DNA from: Parasponia andersonii
Lineage: Eukaryota; Streptophyta; Magnoliopsida; Rosales; Cannabaceae
DNA length: 64,000 bases
Direction of reading: 5' to 3'
Assembly: GCA_002914805.1 (NCBI GenBank)
Contig: JXTB01000022.1
Span: forward strand, 1,101,523 to 1,165,522
Shown here piece after piece: positions 1 to 12,120 of this stretch. Under the pieces are notes generated by a model that was not told where the DNA came from, ran no database searches, and worked only from the letters and a program-made list of their open reading frames with translations. Positions within the stretch are counted from its first letter, which is position 1, and each line of letters starts with the position of its first letter. A program made the translations under genes and the position numbers.

Positions 1-3000
1 TAGCTATAAGTATATTATTTATCAATTTATTAAATATGTTCTAAAAGATCCTTATAATTTGATCTATATGCTCAAGTTGATACAACTCTAAAATCTATGC
101 TTTCAATAATTATAAGAGGAATCCTTAAAACAAAAAATTTGCATATTTTGTTTCTCAAACTTAAGTTACCATCGATATAAGTGAACAATTTTTTGTTAAA
201 TGCTATAGATATGCTTTAAAATATTTTATTACTTAGCTTCTAGATGTTATGTGGTAATTTTTGTTTTTAAAAGTCAATTATGGATTCATTCTTTTTTACA
301 AATTTTACGCAAAAAAAAAAAAAGCTATGATTTTCAACATCTTTTGATAGTTTTTATTGAAAATGTCGAAAATCATCTAAAAATTATCAAAATTGCCAAA
401 AATTGTCGTAACATTTTGAAATTTTATCAAAATTGCCACTTTGTCAAAATCGTCAAAATTTTGCCAAAAATTTTCAACCATCGTCTTCATTCTTTGTAAA
501 ATTTTGCACAAATGGACCAAAATTGATTTTCTAATAAAAAAAAACATTTGTGGCAAATGGATCACTATTATAATAATTATATAATTCAGAATAATTCACG
601 GCGTGAGTTGAAAATCTGGAGAATAAGTAGTGCACTAGGCGTAATTTGGGTGTTATTATTGTAGTTAACTTGAAAATGATTTGGATATTTTTTATACTTT
701 TATCTTGTTCAATAATTTTGTCGTAATTCCCTCTCAATTAAAATTCTATCTCTGCCACACAGTAAGTCCGTTTAGAACGAAGTACTATATATACGGCTTC
801 TACCAAAAGATCATGATCTATTGTCTATTTTGGCACATTTCTGCATACAGCAATTATAATCCCAGACACCCATTGTGTTGAATTTTGTTTTTTCTTATAA
901 TATCCAACATTTTGACAAAAGAGAATTTTGGTTTCACCGCTTGAAGGTTTTGATCTTCCATATGAAAAGAGTAGGGCATGCTTTGTATTGTTTTCTAAAT
1001 TTTGTTTTCGAAGTTTGTATTTTCAGAGATGAGAATAAAAATTGTTCTTTGTTGTTTTAAAAAAAAATGTTTGGAAAATTAATATCTTATAAAAAAATAA
1101 ATAAAAATTATATGAATAGAAAATAATCTTATTTGAATATATAGATAATATTTAAGAAGAGAAAGTAAAAAATGACGAGAAAGAAATTCAAGAGAGAGAA
1201 TAAAGAAAGAGAAAATTATAAAAAGAAAAAGTAATAAAATAGAATAAAAGAGAGAGAAAATGAGAAAATATAAATTAATGAGAGAAAGTGAGTCATAAAA
1301 GTAAATAAAGAAATAAAAACTAATAAGAATGCAATAAGAGAGAAAATAATAAGAACACACGAAGAGAGAGAATAAAAATAAAGAGAATTATGAGACACAA
1401 AATAACATTAGAGAATGAGAAAAGAGATTAAAGAAATTAAGGTAAAAAAAAAAAAGAGCACAATGAGAGAAAAAGGAAAAATAATGAGAGAATGAATTTT
1501 ATTTTTTATTTTTCCAAATAACACTGAAACCAGCGTATCTAAATTTTCTATTTTTTAAAACTATGTTGTTAAAAATTATTCTCTAGAACAATACCAAACT
1601 CCTACTTATTCTCGAAAGGTAATTTTCTTTTTTTGAAAACAAAAAGTTGTTTTTAGTTATGATGCCAAACACTCCTTTGCTAACTGATTTTGTCATTATT
1701 AAGTTGACATAAAATTTGAAAAAAAAAAAAAAAAAAAAAAACTATTTCAGTACTTAATACGCCTGGTAAATCTTGATTTTTCGAGAGAATTCACAAGATC
1801 TTTAGTATCCTCAGTTATCTAGTTGGATGATGGAAAATATTAGAAGGTATATACCTATTACAAATTTTGCCATATTAACCTAGATTAAAATTGCTGTCTA
1901 GAGAAATTTTTTGATCTGTTGTGGCCTACTAAAGAAATTGTAACCTTATTAGATTCATTTTTTTTTTCTAAACGTTAAAATGTACAATTTTAGATTAAAT
2001 TTGGTAAATTTATTTTGTTTAGATACTGACTTCCATTTTCTCAGAGTTAAAACGTTTGAGTGTAAAATATTTTTGAAAATAAATCATGGTTAATTCTTTA
2101 GTCATTATTTTATTTCATGATTTAGTCATAACTTTCTTTAGTAAAAAATTTTATTTCCTAATTTAGAGAAAATATTTCATATATAAAATTAAAAAGTAAA
2201 AAATAAAGAAAGTTGTGAAATAAAATTAAAGAAAGTTATGACTAAATTATAACAAAAATTATCAAATAAAATTAAAGAAAGTTATAAAAATAAAGAACGT
2301 TGTGAAATAAAAAAAATTCTCTACTTTTCCCCCACTAAAATATTTTTTGCAATTATATCCTCACTATTAATACCCATTTATTCTACCCAAAACTCACTTA
2401 TTCAATTTTTGCATATAATCTAAATTTTTCTTTTCATCATGAGAATAGAAAAATAAAGACAACTCCTTCATGAAAATAAGAAATTAAAGAAAAAGGGTTA
2501 GTTTTTTAGGGAATTTTTTCATAATGTGTTCTATAGGATACTTTATTTTCATTTGGTTCAATACTATTAAAAATATTTATGTACTTTTTGTTTCATTGTT
2601 GCATTTTAAAAAATTTCTTATGCTCCTATTGTAACTTAGTCTTGGCTCTGCCACTGCTTTTAACAGTCCCCTATGAAGCTTAGCTAGAAATTGACTCTTT
2701 CTCCCTTCATGAAAATACATACAGAAAAAAAAAAAATTTCTCTTTTTTCTCTTCTCAAAAATTCTTTTTAGAATGTAGACTTCAGTATGATAGAGATCTA
2801 GCATTTTTCAGTTCATCGGAGTCGCATTGTGGTTAAATAATTGTCGCTCAATCAACAGTTTTATCTTGAGAAATAGATGACTAACGATATCAAGTATCCA
2901 TTGAGAGAAGGCGAATCTGTTTTAAAGAGATTATGTGATATACAAACCTCATTCCTCGTTTTATTTGGTTGTCCTATTGTTGTTTTGGTATTATTGATTT

Positions 3001-3077
3001 TTCACAGTTTTGTTTAAAATAATACTATTGTTTTTCTTTGTTCATTATATTGTAATTCTAATATTTGTTTGTTTCTA
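1..3077. other. AT-rich intergenic DNA, no gene seen
   Basis: No open frame here has a recognisable domain; all are short and of low complexity. Positions about 385-475 hold irregular repeats of phrases such as TCAAAATTGCCA, and 2150-2310 holds several copies of a phrase near AAATTAAAGAAAGTTATGA. A run of A lies at about 1720-1741. Nothing supports a host gene. Confidence 0.6.
1088..1500. repeat. Purine-rich (A/G) low-complexity tract
   Basis: About 400 bases in which the plus strand is almost entirely A and G with scattered T, rich in AGAGAGA and AAAGAGA words and nearly free of C. The complementary frames translate to long Ser/Phe/Tyr/Leu/Ile-rich peptides, an effect of composition and not a sign of coding. 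It may be an expanded GA-type microsatellite that has decayed. Confidence 0.7.
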
Positions 3078-3143
3078 TACATGTTATATGCATATTCTGG
3101 CTAATATATATACATGTTATATGCATATTCTGGCTAATATACT
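3078..3143. repeat. Tandem duplication, 33 bp x 2
   Basis: A 33-base unit beginning TACATGTTATATGCATATTC occurs twice head to tail (3078-3110 and 3111-3143) and differs only in the last two bases. It lies in non-coding sequence. Confidence 0.9.
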
Positions 3144-3595
3144 TTTCTTGAATTTGTTGCTAGAGAATAAAAGATGGCATGGATATTCTTTGTAACCCTA
3201 GTCTTGAACTCTAGCTTTTCATAATTAATCTTTGTTCTGGCCTTTTTGTGTACGTGATAAGTGCATGTTTGGACCTATATTCATCATTATTAAGTACATG
3301 TTTATATAAATATATATATAGTTAATTTTCGCTCGATAGGCTTATATTGTACTTTTTTCCTGGGTTAATAACAATGATGACTCTTAAATTATATTTATTA
3401 TACTATTTTAACCTTTCAAATTTTTAATTTAGATAGTATTGTGTCATGAATTACGTATTTATTATAATAATGATCCTTTTGTTATAATATATTAAATATT
3501 TAACAGAAATAAGTCATTACAAAGCACAGAATTTGATAACTATTGTAAATAATAAGATCCAGAATTTTTAACTTACACAGTAAACTACTAATACT

Positions 3596-4137
3596 TACGC
3601 AATTATTACGTCAGTGACTATTTTTTTTTTTACAAATTATTAAATTTTTAACAAAAATGAATCATATGAAAATACAGTTTAATAACTATAATAGAACAAA
3701 ATTTTGACTCATACAAGTAAATAGTACTCAATTATATACTTTGTGCATGACTATTTTCTATAGCAAAACCAACGGTATGTAACAAAGAAACTATTGTTGT
3801 AAAAATTACATAATTTAGATGTCATTACTATTTAAATTAAAAATTTAATGTCATAATACCAATATTTACGCAATTATTACGTCAATGACCATTTTTTTTT
3901 TTACAAATTGTTAAATTTTTAATAAAAATGAGTCATGTGAAAATACAATTTAGTAACTATGACAGAACAAAATTTTGACTCAAATTGGTAAATAGTACTG
4001 AATTATATACTTTGTGCATGACTATTTTCTATAACAAAATCAACAGTATGTGACAAAGAAATTATTATTGTAAAAATTACATAATTTAAGCGTCATTACT
4101 ATTTAAATTAAAAATTTGATGCCATAATACAAGGATA
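3596..4137. repeat. Tandem duplication, about 271 bp x 2, with a diverged third copy upstream
   Basis: The block starting TACGCAATTATTACGTCA at 3596 recurs at 3867, giving a period of 271 bases. The two copies match along their whole length with scattered substitutions, including shared phrases ACTTTGTGCATGACTATTTT and GTAAAAATTACATAATTTA. A more diverged partial copy precedes them at about 3460-3590. No coding frame is present. It could be a small satellite-like expansion or tandem remnants of a transposon. Confidence 0.85.
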
Positions 4138-5638
4138 ATTCAAGGCTATTACTATTAACTTTCGTTTTTTTTATTTCATCAACAATTTTATAAAGATACA
4201 TTAATATATTGACTGGTTAGTGCACATTACGATGACTTACAAGGGATGACTCACAACTCACATGGCCACAATTCTTAATTTGCGGTTAGGTGAAACTTGT
4301 TTTCCTCTGGCATGAATTTCCTAAGTTTTTTCTTGGGGTGGTTGAATCATGAATGACCCATTTTTCAAATATCGTGCTTTCAACAATATGGAGCACCTTG
4401 TGTTGAAATTTTGGAATCTTTTCCAGACCACCCACTATACCAAGGGAAACGCCATTGGTCCAATAAAGGTTTCTTTTCTATGCTATTCAACCTTCAATCA
4501 TGACTTTGGCTTCATTATCCCTTCTATTGACAAAGTAATATAATTCATAATTTCTATATGCTCTTATTGCATGCACAAGTTCACATCAATCTCCATCTCA
4601 CTTATTATCGAAAAAAAAAAAATCTCCATCTCTTAAAGTTACAAATTAAGCTTCATTAAATATTATATCCATGACTAATTTTTGTCGATGGTTTTTCTTG
4701 GTAAACCATGAAAATCATATCAGAATGAACATTTTAAGAAAGAGAATGATACAAAACAAGTGAAATCCGTGAAGTACTTAAATGAATATACAGTTGAAAA
4801 GACAAATTTTCTTAGTGGTAAATTTGACCCACCAAATTCATTATTTCCAAACAGGAACAAGAAAGACAATCGGCACAAGGGAAGACGACAAAAATTTGAA
4901 AATTTGGTAAGATGAAAGAAATCTTGAAATATATATAACTAATCCCAAATAATTCAAGATAATAATCATCAGGTTCAAGAAAGCAGATCATTTTCTTTAC
5001 ATGGAATGCATTAGATTTAGAACAATGTATCATGAAACACTCTTTTCCATCCCATATCTTAAGGTCTTTAACTCATACAAGAATACAAAATAAGGAAGAA
5101 AAAAAGGAAGAAAACGCTAAACGTAAACTGAAAAATAATATGGCAGGAAGTTTGCAGCCTATACACACCAGTCAATACTCGATAAGAATTATGTGATAAG
5201 CATAGTAAAAGGAGGCATAATTAAGTTACCATTAAGTTCTGGTTAACTTCTCTAGAATAAGCATGGGAAAGTAAGTTTTTCCATGTATGTTAGCATTGTA
5301 GTATGTAGTACTTTTAAGTCGACTTACATTAAGTCACAATGACATGGTGATTTTAATTATAATTCCAGGATAATAAGAGATGAATGGACAAAAATGCTTT
5401 AGGAAGAATAAATTAACCACCCAAATACTTCATTTCAAAGCAAAATACAAGAGAAATCACATTTCTACAACTATGCAAAGGACTGTAGTTACCGGAACAA
5501 ATACATGTGAATCGAAGCAACTATTCACATCAGAAACTGTTCAGTAAATACTATGAAGCCGATGGAAATCCAAAGTTTTCCTCTACGAACTGCTCGAATA
5601 ACCTTACTTGCACAATACTTTGCAGCATCAACTAGGGG
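4138..5638. other. Intergenic DNA and probable 3' flank of the C2 gene
   Basis: No recognisable gene. A short open frame at 4349-4543 has no domain. The part nearest 5638 presumably includes the 3' UTR of the minus-strand C2 gene, but I could not place its polyadenylation site. Confidence 0.5.
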
Positions 5639-7000
5639 TCAGAAGAAAGCTCGGCTACCATAGAACACCCGCGATCCATCCTTCTTTTTCTCAACTTCTA
5701 ATTTGTTGTTATGGCTTCGAATCATGTCATTATGATCTTGACGCTCTGCTTTGTCGAGGTCCATTGGCAGCTTCATGTTTGCCAAAGACTCGGTGAATTG
5801 TTGCATGCTTCTCATGTACATGTCCACAATTTGCTGCTGCATTGCAGACTGTTCAGCCTCTAGATTGATATTCCCAAGTGGAGCCGAAAACACTTTACCA
5901 AACTGAGCAGAACACGCCTTTCCTTCTTTGTTGTTCTCCTCTTCCTTGCTTGAGAAATTTGACTCTTTTTCATCTCTTCCTTCCCTGCCTTGTCTCGAAG
6001 TTGGAGTGTCAGGGCAAGCACCAGAGCTATGGTTTCCAGCTTCTGTAGTTATGGAAGCATTACCAGAATTCGATGATTCCCCTACCGCACGATTCTTTTT
6101 ATCGATCGAATCAGCTGAGTTCCTATCATCAGTACTCAAGCTTGTTGTAGTAGAACTAAAGAAGTCAGAATTCTGGATGCTCCCATTAGGTGAAACAGGT
6201 TCACCCTGAGTTTCCTCTGATGAATTAACAGTCATCTCATAATCATCAGCAGGCTGAGGAGATGCACCAAGACGAAGAAATGAAGCAACTCCTCCTGAAC
6301 CAGGCTTGGAACCACCACAACCAGGCCTTGCCAGATCGAAGTACTCAGATACCATTTGCTGATTCTCCCTCACTACATTGATATCAGGAAACTCAATCCT
6401 AGAATACTCAACTGGGTCTAAGATCACTTCCGAAATTTTTCGATCAAGCAAAACAACCTCTGAAGTTATGGATGAATTAGCAGAAGATTCAGATATTGGT
6501 TTAATGGAAGGACTTATAGGCAAAGATGTGTTTAGAGAAAGAGTCAATTGAATAGTCCCAGCTGGAGAATGGAAGAGATCAGTGGAAGAGAGGCTATAAT
6601 CTTGGGTCAACTTTCCTTTTCCAATCACTTGTGAAATTTGGACTAAAGCAAATCCCAAAAGCTGGTCTTCCATGAGGTTCCTAGCCCTGCTAAGCATCCA
6701 GATTTCACATTTGAGTACAGCATCAATCTGAGTGATTTTCATCCTCAAATTCTCATTGAAATCAGGGTTTTTGCCACCTGCAGTGATAATTCTAGTGGAG
6801 AGTGTCTCATCTGGATTATAAGTAAGAGAAAATTTTGCATAGACATCTTGGTTTTCATAGATGCATATGTTGTGAATGTTCCTAGCATGATGAACATAGA
6901 TTTCAAGAACCCCTGAAAACTCAGAATCGCCATTCGCATCGGTTATCGTGTTCGAGTTTAGATTGTACCGGAACCCAGTTCTCTGATTATAAGAATCCAT
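5639..7000 (-). CDS. C2-domain (CaLB-type) protein, 453 aa
   Basis: A single uninterrupted frame encodes 453 residues. Residues about 28-155 form a C2 domain, the beta-sandwich module that binds phospholipid membranes: it opens with GVLEIYVHHARNI, contains QDVYAKF (Asp52) and CEIWMLSRARNLMEDQLLG (about 98-116), and ends near HSPAGTIQLTLSL. The rest is Ser/Asn-rich, acidic and probably disordered (about 160-370), followed by a Met/Gln-rich, probably helical C-terminal segment near 385-415 (MQQQIVDMYMRSMQQ). There is no signal peptide or membrane segment, so a cytosolic protein that may dock on membranes is inferred. Most Asp positions expected for calcium binding are replaced, so binding may not need calcium. 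The start at 7000 is the first Met of the frame and follows a likely 5'-UTR splice acceptor. The family is common in plants; the exact role is unknown. Confidence 0.92.
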   Translation of the reverse strand: MDSYNQRTGFRYNLNSNTITDANGDSEFSGVLEIYVHHARNIHNICIYENQDVYAKFSLTYNPDETLSTRIITAGGKNPDFNENLRMKITQIDAVLKCEIWMLSRARNLMEDQLLGFALVQISQVIGKGKLTQDYSLSSTDLFHSPAGTIQLTLSLNTSLPISPSIKPISESSANSSITSEVVLLDRKISEVILDPVEYSRIEFPDINVVRENQQMVSEYFDLARPGCGGSKPGSGGVASFLRLGASPQPADDYEMTVNSSEETQGEPVSPNGSIQNSDFFSSTTTSLSTDDRNSADSIDKKNRAVGESSNSGNASITTEAGNHSSGACPDTPTSRQGREGRDEKESNFSSKEEENNKEGKACSAQFGKVFSAPLGNINLEAEQSAMQQQIVDMYMRSMQQFTESLANMKLPMDLDKAERQDHNDMIRSHNNKLEVEKKKDGSRVFYGSRAFF

Positions 7001-7750
7001 GGAAAGAAAAAAGATCTTCCTGTTCGGTAGTCCAATACCTCACTGTTTGGTTCGCAAGAAAGCTAGAACAATGGGAAAAAGAAAAACTTATGTTGACCCA
7101 TGAAATTGATTGAATTGATAAACATCTAAAAAGAACTACAAGGGAGAAAAACATTGTTCATTCTCATTCTTCATCTGGGTGTATGTTCAAAATCAAAATC
7201 AGTAAATAACAAAACTAAAAAATAGAGACAGAGCAGAACAACACAACAAGAAAAAATTCAACTCTTCTACTTCTATTACTACTACTACGACTTAGCTAAT
7301 CAATTACAAAGAATACATCGCAGCCTCTAGTTGAACATCTAAATTGCCCAACATTGTTGGGTTGTGAAGAAACTTTACCAAAGCAAAAGCATATATAAAC
7401 AAATCAACAAAGTCTAGAGAGAGAGAAACTTACAATGGAATAAAGGAGGTTTTGCTTTGGGGAAGGTGAAGTTTTGGTATGGGCAGTAGGTGGGAATGAA
7501 AGAGAGGAAGGAAACTAATGAAAAGGAAAATGGTGATGATGCTTATGTTGTTGTTGTTGTTATTGTTGTTTTCTTTTTTGGAAGTGGGTGGAGGATAGTG
7601 ATGTCTTTGATAGAGGGTGTTTTTCTTGGCTTTGCTTTGCTTGACATTGCAGTTTCCACATCCCAGCGACTCATTTTCTCCACTCACACATATTGGAGGC
7701 CCCAACGCTACTTGGGCCCTCTTACTCTTCTTCATCATCACTCTCTCTTA
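7001..7750 (-). promoter_or_regulatory. 5' UTR of the C2 gene with a probable leader intron
   Basis: On the minus strand a strong donor, ATT|GTAAGTTT, lies at 7434/7433 and is followed by a pyrimidine-rich stretch. Plausible acceptors ending in CAG lie shortly upstream of the ATG at 7000, for example GAACAG near 7018. This suggests an untranslated first exon above 7434 and a leader intron of about 400 bases. A 103-codon open frame (7430-7741) lies in this exon. It looks compositional but could act as an upstream ORF if transcription starts above 7741. The transcription start was not identified. Confidence 0.5.
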
Positions 7751-8069
7751 TCTTAGATTCTCTCCAAAGTTACAGAGAAACTCATTCTGTTCTCCTACCC
7801 CCCGGACCTGATCAATCAAGGTCTTGCCCGAAAAGAAAGGCCAAAGTAGCCTTACTTAACAATATTATACCTCCACGTTGGACTTGGGATATTATTAAAC
7901 AACTTTACATTTTTGCAATGAAATGACAGAAATGACGTCCTTTTGCTCTTTTCCCAAATGAAAAATTTTCTCCTAAATAAGCCCTCGAGTTACACATGCA
8001 TGCATTAAATTTGTTTATCTAAAGCCTAAAATTGCACCTACTTTTTCTCTTACTTAAATGGCAAGCACC

Positions 8070-8135
<66 letters not shown>

Positions 8136-10349
8136 CCTCTTTTCTTGTGAAAACTTTATGTCTAACTTTGTGCTATGAATTTGACTTAAATGTCTTATTG
8201 TTTCTATTCACTTTATTTTTATTTTTATTTTACCAAGCAAGCAATTGGTGTAGGTATACAAAGTAAATCATTCCTGAATTTAATCTGTATAGGTTTTTAA
8301 TAAATTCTTAATGATTAATTATAAAAGAGAAAACAATAATTCTATAAGGAACTATAAGGTATCAAGTCCTATGGGAGGTCAATTTTTCACCGAAATATAA
8401 AATTAATATACTATATCTCTAAGTTTTGATACGAAGTATCATTCTATTTTTGAGCGAAAAACCGACACCTTATATAATATTCGAATTTTTAAAGTGTCCC
8501 GTAGCATTATTCAAGAAATATACCATCTATTAAGAATAAAGTTTATACTGCATATGATCATCAAATCTTGTACAAATCAAGTTTAACATACTGCCAAATG
8601 ATTTAATTAAGACTAGTTAATAACTAATTTGATTCAATAATTTTCCTACAAATTTTTATTTTCTCATTCTGTACAAAATATTATTTTGAAAGTAATTCAA
8701 TAATGGATATTTTAAAGGGAAATTATGTAGGAATACGGCATCTGTATTATGCATTTTTCAATTGTCTAAGTTCTAGCAATCCTACCATATTTGCATATAT
8801 TTAATATTGATGATATTCTAAATCTCTAACATTAAAAATCGTGGTAGTGTCACAATTATGCAATACCGCCGTTGCTATTACTCATTAAAGCATTGGTATT
8901 TGGAGTTCTAAATGCACATTAATTCGTAAACAAAAATTTGTTAAAGAACTTAGTACTTTGATGATTGTTTGATGAGTCCTACAAAATTCTACGCTGAACA
9001 TAACTTTTGCTCCATTCCCTAATTTATCCCTTTCTGTTAGGATATTTTTCTTCTTTTTTTTTTTTTCCCCCTTTTCCTAGAGATGATTATCCATGAAGTT
9101 TCTATAATTGACTTGAAACTGTACTGAATTTCTTCTACTGATGAATGCTAACGTCAAAATAGGCGGCTTGCTACCTTCGTATAATCAACACATCTATCTC
9201 ATTCAACCCCAAGATGTTGGGTCTTCCATCAACTAGTCATCCCATACTGACACAAACCAGCTCTAATTATTTTGAAAACGAAATAGATAACAATGATTCT
9301 TAACTTGTTAGCCTAAACAAAAGAAAGTCTACGGTCCAATATGTTAATGGGATAATTCAAGCTCACGTAACTGCAGGCGAAGGAAAGAATTTTTAGTTTT
9401 TTCTTGAGTGCATTACTACATTATGATATTTCCCCGTCTACTATTGGTAGTCCGTAACATAAACTGTATTGTATTCTAAAAGGATTAATTTTACGCAATG
9501 AATAGTGTAAAATATGACTAATTATGATGTGCCACATAATTCACAGATGACCAGGACTTCAATTCACAGAAGTTATAAAAGATTTTATAATATCTTTCAC
9601 GATCTAAAGCTAAGATCGTGACTTTTAGTAATGTTAAGTATAAATAAGGTTAAATAAATAATTTTACAAAATTCGAAGAAAACTAAGTAATTTGGTCTTT
9701 CATTCTAATCTTCAAGCCATTAAAAATCCTATATAAAAAGGAGGCCTATACTTAGTTTAATTTATTAAGAAAGATACACTAGTTCAAATTCAATAAAACA
9801 TAGTTAATTTGTATAAAAACTTCATTTGATAAAAACTTTAATGTCGATTAAAATAAAATTCACAAATCTTGAGTCGAAAAGTCCAAAAATTAATTTATAT
9901 AGTTAGTCAAAATTCTAAATACTTAAAATTTTGAAAATGTTGGAACTATAGTATTCCATTTATATACTAAATCCTCAGATAGTAGAAAACACTTAGCAGA
10001 AACAACAAATTTGGCTAAACAGTTAAAAATGAAAATAATGGAAGAAGTTATAAAGATCAACCGAAGAGGAATAGGAATAAAACCACATATGTAAGTCACG
10101 ACTTGCCTAGTCATCGAGATAACTGACTCAAATGAACAACCACCTGAAAAGAAGGAAAATAGAAAGGGTGGGCTCAAAAGCTAAGAGAAAAGTTGTTACC
10201 TCATTTAAAAACCTCTTTTAGTAGTAAAAAGCCCCTATATGGTTAGTTTAATCCAAAATCACTCTTTTTGTAAAATCAAATATATGTATTTATGCATTTC
10301 CATTTCTAAAGCTGAAAGTCCGTATATATATATATATACATATATATAT
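7751..10349. other. Intergenic DNA with no gene seen
   Basis: Contains the probable promoter side of the C2 gene near 7750-8070, a 64-base A run (listed separately), and about 2.2 kb of AT-rich sequence without a recognisable protein or RNA. A (TA)n tract lies at 10325-10350. Confidence 0.5.
8071..8134. repeat. Poly(A) homopolymer, 64 bases
   Basis: An uninterrupted run of 64 A. The sequence before it (CTTAAATGGCAAGCACCC) shows no reverse-transcribed gene or LINE-like body, so it cannot be confidently called a retroposon tail. Homopolymer length is often unreliable in assemblies. Confidence 0.95.
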
Positions 10350-10590
10350 GGGCACCAATCCAGTAGGTTTTTTTTTTTTTACCTATGCATAGGTATCAAT
10401 TTGGCCAATGAAAATTTAGCATATATTTTTTTTTATTGTAAAAAGTAAGAGAGAGAAAGAGCATTAATGATGTACGTCTTTTTATGCACTTCATTATAGC
10501 CATTGGATCACTATTAGATGGTGATCCAATGGCTAAGAAAAAAATACCTATCCATAGGTAAAGAAAAAAAATACCTATTGGATTGGCAAC
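10350..10590. mobile_element. Short palindromic MITE
   Basis: The left end (10351, GGCACCAATCCAGTAGGT, then a T run, then ACCTATGCATAGGTAT) is mirrored by the right end, whose reverse complement reads GCCAATCCAATAGGT, a T-rich run, then ACCTATGGATAGGTAT. The arms are about 45-50 bases and the element is about 240 bases, non-coding, and flanked on both sides by (TA)n tracts. At its centre is a perfect 13-bp palindrome arm pair (GCCATTGGATCAC at 10499-10511 and its complement at 10521-10533). This is a non-autonomous DNA-transposon type; the superfamily is unclear. Confidence 0.65.
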
Positions 10591-10719
10591 ATATATATAT
10601 ATATATATGTATATAACTATATATATATGGGTATAAAAACATGATATCCAAAAATCAATAGTCCGTATGCACATATATATACACAAAAAACATGATATCT
10701 GAAAATCAACCGGTCTACA

Positions 10720-12120
10720 AAGACATGACACAAATCCACCCATATCATGAGTTCATCACCCCTCATCAATAGAAACCAGGATGTTGACACTATCTATGTC
10801 ATACTGCTTGCTTGACATCTAGTCCATAACTGGAGGAGATACCCGTATGTCGTCTACCAAACTTGAAGAGGCAACCACATTGCCTACGCTGCCAAATGGG
10901 GAGGTAATCAGAAAAAATACCTCGTGTTAGTCCACGAACTCTGCACCGTAGGTGGGGCCATAGCGCCATACTGTAAAAACCCCATGATGCTAACCTGGGA
11001 CTTATATGTGATATATTCTGAACTGATGTGTGAAAGAATCTATGCAATAATTTAAGTTCAAACAATATTCTAGTTTTTAATAAAATGGTTAATTAAATTT
11101 TACAGAGAAATGGGCAACATAATGCCCTATTTTAACATATCCAAAAATAACCTACACTCAGAAAAGTCCCAGAGTAATCCAATATATAAATCATACTATT
11201 TAATTCCATCATAAATATTTAAAGTTTTAAAATCACGTTTATTCTCATATGTTGCAGAAAATAAGTTTTATTCAAAAAAGATGTAAAAGAGAGGTAACCG
11301 AATCCCTACCTCACTAGAATAGCGACACCACGCTATTAAATCCTCAAAGTGTCGTTAGATGATCGCTCGAAAGGGTGGGAACTAATTTCACTTCCTCGAT
11401 CATTCACTTGGGAAAAACTAACTCCTCAACGGAGCTTCGAATCATTGAGGAGATCTCTCCATTGAATTCTTAATGTTAAAAATAACTAAGTTAGATATAT
11501 AACTCGACCAATTCAGGTCCAGGCTGACACCGGACCTGTGGTATACAAAGTAGACAAAATCTAAGCCGTTAGATATTGATTTTTATTCTGGTCACCAAAT
11601 ATAGTAAATATATATATATATATCAAACTTCTCTGTTTTTTAGGTACATTCTAAAAATATCATCAAAAACATAATCTAACAGTCAGATTAAAAAATAAAA
11701 TCTGAGATCAAAAATAGATAAAAGAAAGGCAACTTTAAATCTAGGCAAAAAGGAATCATAAAATATATATCTTGATGTTTTTTGGGACGAGACGAATCTA
11801 ATGAGCCTAGTTTAAGGTCAAATATTGGCTGGAATAATCGCTGGTGACCGAAAACAATCACAGCTCCCTTCGCCCCTCGCCGGCGTTCAGCAGCTCTGAT
11901 GGCTGCTTTGAGGGTGACAGCTTGTAGCTGGTGGTGAGCTGGAGCTGTGCCAGTACTTCCCGTGGCCGGACGGTAGTCGGACGATGGCGCCTAGGGAAGC
12001 TCCAACTTTGGTCTTCTTCGGTAGGAGAAAGATGTATGGGGAGAGAGAGATAGAGAGTTGTTTTTAAATAAAAAGAACCGGTGAGTCCCACCACTATATA
12101 TAATTTTGTAGAATATTACA
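10720..12120 (-). repeat. Probable solo LTR or gypsy LTR remnant (minus orientation)
   Basis: Read on the minus strand, the stretch starts TGTAATATTC at 12120, resembling the TGTAATACCC start of the gypsy LTR at 37271. It continues through a pyrimidine-rich leader, then a GC-richer part (about 11870-12000) unlike its surroundings, and down to about 10720. Open frames inside show no domain. The layout resembles long LTRs of chromovirus-type gypsy elements, but no partner LTR or coding region is attached and the inner boundary is uncertain. It could instead be another decayed repeat. Confidence 0.35.

Noticed and set aside
1079-1398. Minus-strand frames rich in Phe, Tyr, Leu, Ser
   Set aside because: They are translations of the purine-rich tract, with no domain or exon structure; not membrane-protein genes.
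5928-6209. 93-codon plus-strand frame
   Set aside because: Antisense shadow of the C2 protein CDS.
8071-8134. Poly(A) tail of a retroposed gene or LINE
   Set aside because: No coding body, SINE promoter or flanking duplication could be found next to the A run.
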